Shown: piece after piece, positions 1 through 7,073 of the stretch
How positions within the stretch are numbered: position 1 is the stretch's first letter
Layout: each line of letters begins with the position of its first letter
Assembly: GCA_035772405.1 (NCBI GenBank)
Contig: JAYKKM010000472.1
Span: 623,001-687,000, forward strand
Direction of reading: 5' to 3'
Source: Chrysogorgia sp. JL179-B06
Lineage: Eukaryota > Cnidaria > Anthozoa > Scleralcyonacea > Chrysogorgiidae
Length of the DNA: 64,000 nucleotides
The notes under the pieces: model-generated
Told to the model about the DNA's origin: nothing
The model's database searches: none
What the model saw: the letters and a program-made list of their open reading frames with translations, nothing else
Translations under genes and position numbers: made by a program

Positions 1-279
1 CTTTACGCTCTCAGGACGTTACGTGGTGACCAAAAGAAGTGCAAGGGGGTCAAGAAGGGAGTGGTCGACAGAGATATCAAGTTCTCAGACTACAAGACAT
101 GTCTGCTCAGAAAGACACCCGTACTCAAGACCATGAACGTGTTCAGATCTCACGGACACGAGATCTACACGGAGGCTGTCAACAAGAAAGCCCTAAGTAG
201 CGACGACGACAAGCGACTCATCCTACCTGACGGGGTCTACACTCTAGCCCTAGGTCACTACAAACTAGGAAGCTTCTAG
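1..279 (+). CDS. C-terminal tail of a virus/Polinton-type DNA polymerase B (5' partial)
   Basis: The frame is open from base 1 and ends at 279, so only the last 92 or so codons are in view. The tail has KGVKKG followed by a DYKTCL segment, RSHGHEIYT, NKKALSSDDDKR and a final TLALGHYKL. From memory this order matches the C-terminal tail of long family-B polymerases found in animal Polinton-like elements, where a KG(V/F) motif follows the palm. The GTG at 61 is not a real start. Base composition is much less AT-rich than the block after 1250, so this belongs to a different element. No catalytic motif is in view, so the assignment rests on the tail alone. Confidence 0.5.
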   Translation, partial: LYALRTLRGDQKKCKGVKKGVVDRDIKFSDYKTCLLRKTPVLKTMNVFRSHGHEIYTEAVNKKALSSDDDKRLILPDGVYTLALGHYKLGSF

Positions 280-318
280 GACGATATAGAGAGAGCTCAT
301 ACATGTATAAAGAAAGAG

Positions 319-876
319 ATGACCAGACTTACGATAGACTTCGTATGGACACACACACTGCAAGACGAGATGACAAAACCCAAGATTAACAAGGTGACCA
401 CGATCAGAGCAAGACTAAGCAGGCGCTTGAGTGAGTACATCGGTAACCCTATCGTGAGAGTCACGTATACACGCGAGTCTGTGGAGCGCGCGGTGGCGTT
501 CATAACGTCGATACCAAACCGTAGCTATAGTTTGTCACACGCGCTAGGACCTCTCTTCACGATGCTAATGGAGGTCGACGTGCAACTGACAAACACCACG
601 TGGTACACTGCCGAACAAGTAGGGCGTGCAATCCGGTCGTTCAAGGCACTCGACAAACATCTTGGTAATCACCACGTGACACAACTCTCAAGACAAGCGA
701 CGACCAACTACAGGAACTACTTGATCACCGTGGCGTGTCGGTTAAGACAGGCAATCGACAGGGTGTTGCGCAACGTGGAGCAAGGAGACTTCGGAATGGA
801 GGACGTCTACGAAAATCTGAGAATAGACTATTGGAAAACGTTGGACGCCATCTTGGAACACGCAGCGAACACGTGA
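319..876 (+). CDS. hypothetical protein downstream of the polymerase tail
   Basis: This 185-residue protein starts with ATG 40 bases after the polymerase tail and shares its balanced base composition, so the two probably belong to the same element. It is basic and looks largely helical, with no membrane segment, signal peptide or zinc motif. The last 15 codons contain the phrase TTGGACGCCATCTTGGA that recurs in the repeats immediately downstream, so the 3' end of the gene merges into the repeat array. I do not recognise the family. A shorter real product starting at an internal Met is possible. Confidence 0.4.
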   Translation: MTRLTIDFVWTHTLQDEMTKPKINKVTTIRARLSRRLSEYIGNPIVRVTYTRESVERAVAFITSIPNRSYSLSHALGPLFTMLMEVDVQLTNTTWYTAEQVGRAIRSFKALDKHLGNHHVTQLSRQATTNYRNYLITVACRLRQAIDRVLRNVEQGDFGMEDVYENLRIDYWKTLDAILEHAANT

Positions 877-879
877 CAG

Positions 880-1204
880 TCATCTTGGATTTCGGAAAAT
901 GTTGGACGCCATCTTGGATTTTGGAAAATCTTGGATCAGATTTTCTAAAAATAGGTTTTGAAATCTTGGACGAGGCAGCTGGCATACTTTGAAAAATCTT
1001 GGATGGGCGCCATCTTGGATTTTGAGAAATCTTGGACCAGATTTTCTAAAAATAGGTTTTGAAATCTTGGATGAGGCAGCTCCTGGAAAATCTTGGATGG
1101 GCGCCATCTTGGATTTTGGAAAATCTTGGGCGCCATCTTGGATTTTGGAAAATCTTGGACCAGATTTTCTAAAAATAGGTTTTGAAATCTTGGATGAGGC
1201 AGCT
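880..1204. repeat. tandem repeat built on AATCTTGGA and a 44-bp module
   Basis: A 44-base module beginning CAGATTTTCTAAAAATAGG and ending GAGGCAGCT occurs three times (937-980, 1038-1081, 1161-1204). The modules are separated by short runs of CATCTTGGATTTTGGAAAATCTTGG. The array starts at the end of the 319-876 gene and shares sequence with its last codons. Reading frames through it on both strands are repeat translations, not genes. Confidence 0.85.
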
Positions 1205-1301
1205 GGCATATTTTGAAAAATAGCCAGAACTGTCAGTTTCCTACTACTAATGTCTTGACGAACATGAGAATTTATTTAAAAATATTATAGCCCATTTAAA
1301 A

Positions 1302-1565
1302 ATGCCACGTGAGCTTTTAGATGTCTATAATCGTATGGATCGCCATGAAATTGGACAAATAATAGCATTTTTTGCTTTAATCCTGTGTTTTTTTAGATAT
1401 AAACACATTGATAATGAGGAATATTATATCAAACTATTTGTACGTCAAACAATTTTAGATTTTAGAAATTCACATCTTAAATTCATTTTATTCCCTCATG
1501 ATAAAAAACACACGTCGTGGTTTGGGTTGTGGAATATATTCTTTGAATTTTTTAAATTAGTCTAA
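1302..1565 (+). CDS. small hypothetical protein at left edge of the AT-rich element
   Basis: This 87-residue ATG-initiated frame is the first open frame in the very AT-rich block. Residues 19-30 (IIAFFALILCFF) form a short hydrophobic stretch that could be one membrane segment; the rest is aromatic and basic. Its 3' end meets the end of the opposite-strand gene at 1557 in a tail-to-tail arrangement. I do not recognise it and there is no second copy in the window. The base composition makes a chance frame of this size possible. Confidence 0.35.
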   Translation: MPRELLDVYNRMDRHEIGQIIAFFALILCFFRYKHIDNEEYYIKLFVRQTILDFRNSHLKFILFPHDKKHTSWFGLWNIFFEFFKLV

Positions 1566-1904
1566 ATACAATTTTTCAATACTCTGTATTATAATGTCAG
1601 GATCTTCAAAGTTAATATTATATGATTCTATAATACTCTTAATAATAAAAGTAGTTGATGTACTGGTATTAGATGTAATCCTTACCCTTATAGAAAAATT
1701 ATATATTATATCCATATGCGGGGGGTAATATTGTAAACTAAGCGGGCGATTATTTTGTATAATACTATTATTTTTAACTTGATCTGAAAACAAACTGACT
1801 TTAAACTTATGGGGTTTACTTGTCTTATAGAATAATTTAAACCAATAAGAGTATTTCTGACAATTTTTATAACAACAGGTACAGGGGGGGGTTTTCATAT
1901 GCAT
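1557..1904 (-). pseudogene. C-terminal part of duplicated element gene, copy 1 (frame-broken)
   Basis: The frame from ATG 1904 encodes 115 residues, but it stays open upstream past 2000. The upstream part contains CENHNPI, which matches CREHNPI in the gene at 20159-20707, and both then continue to a YKNC motif. The same order is seen in both places on the - strand: an upstream part (2059-2760 or 20640-21425) followed by this part. I infer that the two pieces were once one gene of roughly 400 residues. In this copy the break falls in an 18-bp repeat at 2011-2098. Function unknown; no catalytic motif is visible. Confidence 0.5.
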
Positions 1905-2010
1905 CAGCTTAACAATCTTATCGAGATTAAAAGTATAAACCCTATCGTTACTAGTTTTAAGTTTTGATATAGGGTTATGATTTTCGCAAAAGAAAATAAA
2001 AAATCTAAAT

Positions 2011-2098
2011 AAAAAATCTAAATTATGTAGATAATATAAATTATGTAGATAATATAAATTATGTAGATAATAAAAAATCTAAATTATGTAGATAATAA
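2011..2098. repeat. 18-bp coding-type tandem repeat that breaks copy 1
   Basis: Units of the form AATTATGTAGATAATATA are repeated three to four times, flanked by AAAAAATCTAAAT. On the - strand each 18-bp unit keeps the frame and reads YLHNLY-like residues. The array as a whole is not a multiple of three, so the frame of 2059-2760 ends inside it while the 1557-1904 frame runs through it. This looks like slippage in a coding region. Confidence 0.7.
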
Positions 2099-2760
2099 AA
2101 AGCAGCCTTTAAATAAAACGGATCTATAAAATATAAATAAATACAGCAATATGTAAATTCATGACTAAAACAACGATTAAGTCTATGTAATGTATTACAA
2201 AGATAAGACCCTCCATACCCTATGGGTTTAGGAATTGTAGTTTGCTCATCATTAATAGTAATAGAAATAAAGTGGTAAATATCATTTCTTGGGTAATAAC
2301 TGTTTTGAATTTCAATAAAAAAATTATCAGAATGATTATCATTCAAATGAAAAATAGATTTCATTAATGTTTGAGCGGGTATTAATAGTAATTTGTGATA
2401 ACGCTCACAGAGTTTTTCACCATAAATATAATATTTTCGTTGTGTATGAACAACGGGTATTATATAGTGTTGTTTATCTGTTAAGATTCGCCAATCCATG
2501 CATTCATCTTGATACATTTCAGTTTTCATTTTTTCAATATAGGCGTAGTCTTTATATCCACAACCAAGTTGTCTCGATTCAAATTCCATACATTCGATAA
2601 TTCCCCCATAGTAATAGTCACATAAGTCACAGACGGCAAATAATAATCCAATGTATCGGTTACGAAAATGTTGTATATAATACACAATTTTCAATATCGT
2701 CTTAATATTGATTTCTTGAGCTTGCACATAGGTTCTTTTACTCCCAATGTTTAATGACAT
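2059..2760 (-). CDS. N-terminal part of duplicated element gene, copy 1
   Basis: The first ATG is at 2760; the longer frame starts at a TTG. The protein has 233 residues. It is a clear paralogue of 20640-21425: ILKIVYYIQHF pairs with ILRVVLYFQYF, IGLLFAVCDLCDYY with IGYLFWVCGLFDYY, then HTQRKY with TSQRKY, and near the end IYLYFIDPFY with IYLLMVSPSI. It is aromatic- and Cys-rich without a clear zinc pattern. The homologous downstream part lies in another frame at 1557-1904. The two copies sit near opposite ends of the element, which may mark an arm duplication. Function unknown. Confidence 0.55.
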   Translation of the reverse strand: MSLNIGSKRTYVQAQEINIKTILKIVYYIQHFRNRYIGLLFAVCDLCDYYYGGIIECMEFESRQLGCGYKDYAYIEKMKTEMYQDECMDWRILTDKQHYIIPVVHTQRKYYIYGEKLCERYHKLLLIPAQTLMKSIFHLNDNHSDNFFIEIQNSYYPRNDIYHFISITINDEQTTIPKPIGYGGSYLCNTLHRLNRCFSHEFTYCCIYLYFIDPFYLKAAFYYLHNLDFLLST

Positions 2761-3225
2761 TCTCAAAAGTGATAAGGTTTTTTAAAAAATCGCCTTGTAT
2801 ATATACTATTTTCTCAATCTTTAAATATATATTTCTACACACAGATTTTAACACGATAAAAATTTGAAAAAAGTATTATTGTAACTACAATGTATAATAT
2901 ATCAACTGATTTGACGTGTGTGTGTTTTAGAACAACATTAGGGATTCGTTTTAATCCACAACACAGCATTTGGTGCAACTAATCCCCGTGTATTTGTTTA
3001 GAAGAAAATCGCTAATTATGGATTCGCGTCTCTAATTCCCCAAACACACATTCATTGTATACGAGTATCACAAATCATCGGGATGACATGAAAGCTTTAA
3101 TCAATGAACTCTGATTGGTCAAACTAATCTATCCACAGTAACGCATAGTAACGCGGGATACAATTATAAAAGCCGATGTAGGGTTGAAAATAATTAATAT
3201 CAGTCTGAGTGTAGGAGAGTGAGAG
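2761..3225. promoter_or_regulatory. divergent intergenic region, probable promoters
   Basis: About 460 bases separate the - strand gene at 2760 from the + strand gene at 3226. It is less AT-extreme than its surroundings and holds an imperfect inverted pair (ATTAGGGATT near 2938 and AACTAATCCCCG near 2978). AATTATAAAAGCC at 3162-3174 is a TATA-like sequence about 60 bases before the ATG at 3226. No gene is visible here. Confidence 0.4.
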
Positions 3226-3996
3226 ATGGCAAAAATATTTGAGAACGTGAACAGCGAAATTAAAGAAGACTTCATACCGTTAGAGACAACTGAGAAGAAT
3301 GAAGAGACTATCGAAGAGTTGTATGCGGGTAAATATAATTATGCATTAAACAAATGTAAAGAAGAAATATCCCAAGAACGACAGAAATTATTTTTATCGC
3401 GTATCACACATATAATGGATTGTGAATGTTACCAGTTTAAGGGAGAGAGACCCAGTTATCGTGAAGTAACTCTTCTTGAACTTCAAACGAAGAAGTATTT
3501 TATTTATCATTGTTATGATAGCAAGTTAAAACCCTACAAAGAACTAACTCGAAGGGAACGGTCTACTGTCTACTATCAATATCGATGTCATGGACTAGAC
3601 TATTTAACTGAAAAAAAATCAAGAGATTATTTTAGTCAAAGTGAACTTATAAATAGATTAAGTTATTTATTTCGTAATGTTTTTCCCCCGAATGCTATTA
3701 TTGGGTATAAAGGTGGTGATAAAGAATCGTCGTTAGTTAAAACACTTCAAGAAAAAACTATTTTACATTGTGTGAATCTTGAATATTTTGGAATTGAGAA
3801 GTACGATTATTTACTTTCGTTTTATAATCTTAAACCAAGAAATTGTTGGTATCATACTAGTGAACCCACATGTTTATTGTATCATTGTAGTTTGTTTGAA
3901 TGTCTTTTATTTGCTGCATGTTTGTTTCGTAAATTAGAAGATGTGGATAATGAACGATCTGTACTCTCTATGTATGATAAGGAATTTAATTTTTAA
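3226..3996 (+). CDS. DEDDh-exonuclease-like protein of unknown role
   Basis: This 256-residue ATG-initiated protein has a segment reading IMDCECYQF followed by REVTLLEL, which resembles the Exo I (DxE) strand of DEDDh nucleases. YRCHGLDY, then IIGYKGGDKES and CVNLEYFGI follow. The C-terminal part has CWYHTSEPTCLLYHCSLFE. This order resembles a widespread uncharacterised family in invertebrate genomes with an HHGL motif, a VKGxEK motif and a Cys/His-rich end, which I recall only loosely. Motif II Asp could be the one in GGDKE; motif III is not clear, so activity is uncertain. It is led by a long upstream region and stands alone on the + strand. Confidence in a real gene is high; in the nuclease fold, moderate. 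Confidence 0.5.
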   Translation: MAKIFENVNSEIKEDFIPLETTEKNEETIEELYAGKYNYALNKCKEEISQERQKLFLSRITHIMDCECYQFKGERPSYREVTLLELQTKKYFIYHCYDSKLKPYKELTRRERSTVYYQYRCHGLDYLTEKKSRDYFSQSELINRLSYLFRNVFPPNAIIGYKGGDKESSLVKTLQEKTILHCVNLEYFGIEKYDYLLSFYNLKPRNCWYHTSEPTCLLYHCSLFECLLFAACLFRKLEDVDNERSVLSMYDKEFNF

Positions 3997-4100
3997 AAAT
4001 TATTCTCTCCTGAACATTTTACCTAAATAAAAAAATACACTTTTTGATTTAAAAAAAAAATATTGAATGTATTTTCCTTTTATTTTTAGAAACACAAAGA

Positions 4101-4319
4101 TTGTTTAAAAAATTATCAAAAGCACATTTAAGAAATGTTTATATTTTAAAAATAAAACGTACATTAGAACGTTATTATTTTGTTAAAGATGTACATGTTA
4201 TCAAAAACACTATTTTTGTTAAAATAGGAGAGAGAAGTTTTAAAAAAAATAAGATGATCATAGAAACTCTTTGTACATTTAAATATATAAAAAATGATAT
4301 CATTGTACGTATAGTATAA
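4101..4319 (+). CDS. possible small gene fragment without ATG start
   Basis: An open frame of 72 codons begins at TTG and is open from 4053, but has no ATG until late in the frame. It is Lys-rich and reads RTLERYYFVKDVHVIKN in the middle. It lies between two convincing + strand genes. It could be a real gene with a frameshifted start, the second exon of a spliced gene, or a chance frame in AT-rich DNA. Confidence 0.25.
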   Translation: MFKKLSKAHLRNVYILKIKRTLERYYFVKDVHVIKNTIFVKIGERSFKKNKMIIETLCTFKYIKNDIIVRIV

Positions 4320-4359
4320 ATAAAACGTTCATAATTTTTTTTCTCTTATTGGAATTAAA

Positions 4360-5043
4360 ATGAGTCAGAAAAAAATCATCCATTATAATGAACGTTTTTA
4401 TCTTACGAATCCAAGAAAATTCGGGACAATTGCGTTAAAATCAGCAAATAATATATATGAGTTTCAAGAAGTGTCTTGGAAACACGGTGTAATACCCGCG
4501 AGTTTTCTTAACGGTTTATTTAAATTTAAAACAAATATTCGTGCTCCAGGTCCAAATACTGATTTTTCATTGACATTTAGTAACAATAGAAAATTTCAAA
4601 CAGATAAACAGATTTATCTTACAGGAGAATTAGAAGCAAGAAAAAAAGATTGGCATAAACGAAAAATAATTCATAGTATTGATGTAAAACTTAAAAATAA
4701 TATTCGTGAATCATATAACGGGGCGTTAGGATGGAGTATTGTTCAAGTTAAAAAAGAGATATTCGAACAGGGTGATCTTGGCTCATATATTGCAAAACCT
4801 AATAAACCCTATTTTAGCTCTAATCAATTGTTTATTGATCCCGAGCAAAATTTCTTTAACGGTGATAAACGTTTTGTAGATTTAGCTTATAATTTACCTG
4901 CTGACGAAGATTTTATATTGATTCAAAACATTAAATTTATAGATGAAAATTTTTTGTGGAAATATGGTCTTAAAATTGCCGAGGCAGATAAACCCTATAA
5001 TGAATACGATATTTCTATTGTTTATTCCGATGGATATACGTAG
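4360..5043 (+). CDS. hypothetical element protein, 227 aa
   Basis: This ATG-initiated protein of 227 residues is soluble-looking, with no signal peptide, membrane segment or Cys motif. Many alternating polar/hydrophobic stretches (for example FSLTFSNNRKF and IIHSIDVKLKNN) suggest a beta-rich fold, as in a structural or attachment protein. It is followed 46 bases later by another + strand gene. I do not recognise the family, and the beta-rich suggestion is inference only. Confidence 0.55.
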   Translation: MSQKKIIHYNERFYLTNPRKFGTIALKSANNIYEFQEVSWKHGVIPASFLNGLFKFKTNIRAPGPNTDFSLTFSNNRKFQTDKQIYLTGELEARKKDWHKRKIIHSIDVKLKNNIRESYNGALGWSIVQVKKEIFEQGDLGSYIAKPNKPYFSSNQLFIDPEQNFFNGDKRFVDLAYNLPADEDFILIQNIKFIDENFLWKYGLKIAEADKPYNEYDISIVYSDGYT

Positions 5044-5089
5044 ATAGGGGTATATATAAAGATCGTTTTATCAAAGGGGATCACGTGTC

Positions 5090-5680
5090 ATGGAGTTTCA
5101 GCGCGTACAAAATCAAGAGGGATATAAGATTTATCATGATTTAACACAATATAGTTATGTGGAATCCGTTTTTTTTTGGTATTTAGTAGGAAGTATGGAA
5201 ATTGAAAAATCAAGATATCATCTACTAATATCTATTGCTGATTATGAAGCATATGTACGGTATAAATTTATACTGGAAGTAGAATGTTCAAAAAATCCCA
5301 AAATGTATGTTATGCATCATGAGGAACACGATATTCCAGAAGAATGTTATGAATTTCTTCGTAAAATATGTGAAGCATGGAATGATGCTCTATCCCCACG
5401 TATCAACGACAAAAGAATTGGAGAATATTTAAAGATACTAGATTATGATAGAAAACATTGTTTTAGTTATGAGTGTTTTAGGAGTATTATAGCATTATAT
5501 TATGATTTTTGGGTTTATAATAAAACTATAAAATACACTTGTAAAAAATGTAAAGGGGAATGCGAATGTAATGTGGATTACCCTAATTTCATCAGTGTAA
5601 ATTTTAATGAAATAAGAGCTTATAATGTAGAAAAATATTCAATGGACAATAACCTCTTATGTAACGAAATAATACACTGA
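5090..5680 (+). CDS. hypothetical protein with Cys cluster, 196 aa
   Basis: The ATG at 5090 opens a 196-residue frame. The N-terminal two thirds are rich in Tyr, Glu and aromatic residues. Residues 151-160 read CKKCKGECEC, a tight four-Cys cluster that could bind zinc. It faces the - strand basic protein gene at 5706 tail to tail, with a short AT-rich spacer. It is not clearly related to the right-arm paralogues. Function unknown. Confidence 0.55.
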   Translation: MEFQRVQNQEGYKIYHDLTQYSYVESVFFWYLVGSMEIEKSRYHLLISIADYEAYVRYKFILEVECSKNPKMYVMHHEEHDIPEECYEFLRKICEAWNDALSPRINDKRIGEYLKILDYDRKHCFSYECFRSIIALYYDFWVYNKTIKYTCKKCKGECECNVDYPNFISVNFNEIRAYNVEKYSMDNNLLCNEIIH

Positions 5681-5705
5681 ATGTATGTTTTTTATTTAAA
5701 AAAAA

Positions 5706-5987
5706 TTAATACATTAAAAACTTTTCAACATGGTTTCTGGGTTTATGATATACAAGTCCTCCTTTTTGAAAATGTCTTTTGATTTTTTTCGTTCCTAGTT
5801 TTGCAATAATTTTTACTACTTTAGCTTTTTTTTTAAGCTCTTTTTTAAAATCGTTTATAAAAAGTTTGCTGTATTTATTGACTGTTTTATTTCCTCCACG
5901 TTGCCTTTTTTTCCCTTTAAAAATACCTCCACGTTGCCTTTTTTTACCCTTAAAATCACCACCCCGTAATTCTCTTATTCCTACCAT
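5706..5987 (-). CDS. basic core/precursor protein with four Gly-Gly cleavage-type sites
   Basis: The ATG at 5987 comes directly after the stop of the SET gene and gives about 93 residues; an ATG at 6014 would overlap that gene. The protein is very basic and carries LRGGD, QRGGI, QRGGN and QKGGL in separate places, the two middle ones within a duplicated FKGKKRQRGG block. Adenovirus-type proteases cut after xxGG, and this element encodes such a protease at 12391-13002. I infer a DNA-condensing precursor comparable to adenovirus pVII/pX, cut at several points. The comparison is by composition and sites, not by alignment. Confidence 0.6.
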   Translation of the reverse strand: MVGIRELRGGDFKGKKRQRGGIFKGKKRQRGGNKTVNKYSKLFINDFKKELKKKAKVVKIIAKLGTKKIKRHFQKGGLVYHKPRNHVEKFLMY

Positions 5988-5989
5988 TG

Positions 5990-6541
5990 TTATGAAGGTT
6001 GTTTTCTCTGCCAATAGTTATCACCATAGTCTGCAAAAATTTCTTCATGGGCTTTTATATGTTTTATACTTTCTAAATACATTTTTTTATTATTTGGGTC
6101 GTAAACAAAATCTGAATTATTTTTATATATAGAACCGGTTTTCCCATTATTCGCATAACGTGCTGCAGCGTGAGTTGTCAAATAAGCATCGATACACGTG
6201 TTTGCATCGTTACAAATACTATATACAGCATTTGTGTTTTTACCATATTTACGATCCAATTTGGACTGTGTTGTTTTTTGACCCGTGTAATAAGAAATAT
6301 TACGATCGGGTTTAAAAGGTTTTTTCCAAGCAAATAATCCTTCACCCGCATTAGGGATCGTTGATTTCTTGATACGTAAGTTATTTTGTTTTGCTAAATG
6401 AATCCAACATTTTTTTGTTTTTGCTGTTCGTTTACGACATCTTATTTTTTTTAAGGTTTTACTTCTACATTGAAGAACGTGACGTATACTTTGAGATTTA
6501 TCATTGCGTCTTTTTTTTCGAGATAACTTAACTCTTACCAT
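5990..6541 (-). CDS. viral SET-domain lysine methyltransferase-like protein
   Basis: The protein has 183 residues. The N-terminus is strongly basic with Cys25, Cys35 and Cys45. The SET domain runs from about residue 55: GEGLFA (66-71) fits the SAM-binding GxG region, YYTG (84-87) follows, RYANNG (128-133) takes the place of the usual N-H motif, and EIFADYGDNYW (167-177) matches the C-terminal EL..DYG.xY signature. SET proteins transfer methyl groups from SAM to lysines. The His of the canonical NHS/NHC motif is replaced, so activity is uncertain. It is followed without a gap by the basic GG-site protein, which could be its substrate; that is inference. Confidence 0.8.
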   Translation of the reverse strand: MVRVKLSRKKRRNDKSQSIRHVLQCRSKTLKKIRCRKRTAKTKKCWIHLAKQNNLRIKKSTIPNAGEGLFAWKKPFKPDRNISYYTGQKTTQSKLDRKYGKNTNAVYSICNDANTCIDAYLTTHAAARYANNGKTGSIYKNNSDFVYDPNNKKMYLESIKHIKAHEEIFADYGDNYWQRKQPS

Positions 6542-6547
6542 TTTGTT

Positions 6548-6862
6548 TTAAAATATAGTTTTTATTCCTAAATAATCATTATTTTTTTCATGTGTCTGAA
6601 TAAATTTTACCATACATTCAACTTTATAGATAATATCTTCGGGACAGTTGTATGTTTCTTTTTTTAATTCTGTTATTCTTTGTTTTAAAATCTTTGATGA
6701 AATGGGTATTATCTTTTCTTTATCTTCTGTAAAATTTAGTAAACATTCCCTTAAAAGATACGGTGTAAATAATATTGAAGGATCATTATCTTGAATTTCA
6801 TACCCGATATAAGGTGAGTTAGACGCTTGTAAATAAATTTCAATATACACAATTTCACTCAT
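6548..6862 (-). CDS. hypothetical protein, 104 aa
   Basis: This ATG-initiated - strand gene sits 6 bases upstream of the SET gene, so the two are probably co-transcribed. The 104-residue product is slightly acidic, with no membrane segment and two isolated Cys. The last 40 residues look helical. It diverges from the + strand myristoylation-signal gene at 6903 across about 40 bases of T/A runs that would have to hold both promoters. I do not recognise it. Confidence 0.5.
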   Translation of the reverse strand: MSEIVYIEIYLQASNSPYIGYEIQDNDPSILFTPYLLRECLLNFTEDKEKIIPISSKILKQRITELKKETYNCPEDIIYKVECMVKFIQTHEKNNDYLGIKTIF

Positions 6863-6902
6863 ATTTTTTTTTTACTCTTTTTTTTGTTTTAGTTTTTTTT
6901 AA

Positions 6903-7073
6903 ATGGGTTCTTTATTCTCAAAAAAAATCCCTCCTATACTTACGTTGACATGTATTAATATACAGGATTCATACGATGTTACTATTGATCGTGTTGATGG
7001 TGAAGACGAAAACATAAATAAAAATAAAACGGCATGTTTTTCTTGTTTTAGAAAAAAAAAAGAAGATGAATGA
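6903..7073 (+). CDS. small protein with N-myristoylation signal overlapping PolB start
   Basis: This 56-residue frame starts MGSLFSKK, a good N-myristoylation signal (Gly2, Ser6, basic residues after). It ends with a Cys pair (ACFSCF) and a Lys/Glu tail, so it could be lipid-anchored to a membrane. Its stop at 7071-7073 overlaps the polymerase ATG at 7066, so the two genes are tightly coupled. Small acylated proteins are common in membrane-interacting viruses. The role here is unknown. Confidence 0.5.
   Translation: MGSLFSKKIPPILTLTCINIQDSYDVTIDRVDGEDENINKNKTACFSCFRKKKEDE

Noticed and set aside
297..503. 68-codon - strand frame with hydrophobic residues opposite the 319-876 gene
   Set aside because: It is antisense to a longer frame that shares composition with the neighbouring polymerase tail, and has no recognisable content.
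725..1216. Open frames on both strands reading SKISKPIFRKS or ILENLGPDFLKIGFE
   Set aside because: They are translations of the tandem repeat at 880-1204 and repeat the same residues; not genes.
2011..2098. Possible CRISPR-like short repeats
   Set aside because: Units are contiguous without unique spacers, within a eukaryotic element; a slippage repeat explains them.
2367..2600. 77-codon + strand frame inside the 2059-2760 gene
   Set aside because: Antisense shadow of a gene supported by a paralogue.
5779..6132. 117-codon hydrophobic + strand frame that looks like a membrane protein
   Set aside because: It is antisense to the basic GG-site protein and SET genes; the hydrophobicity comes from reading Lys codons backwards as Phe/Leu.
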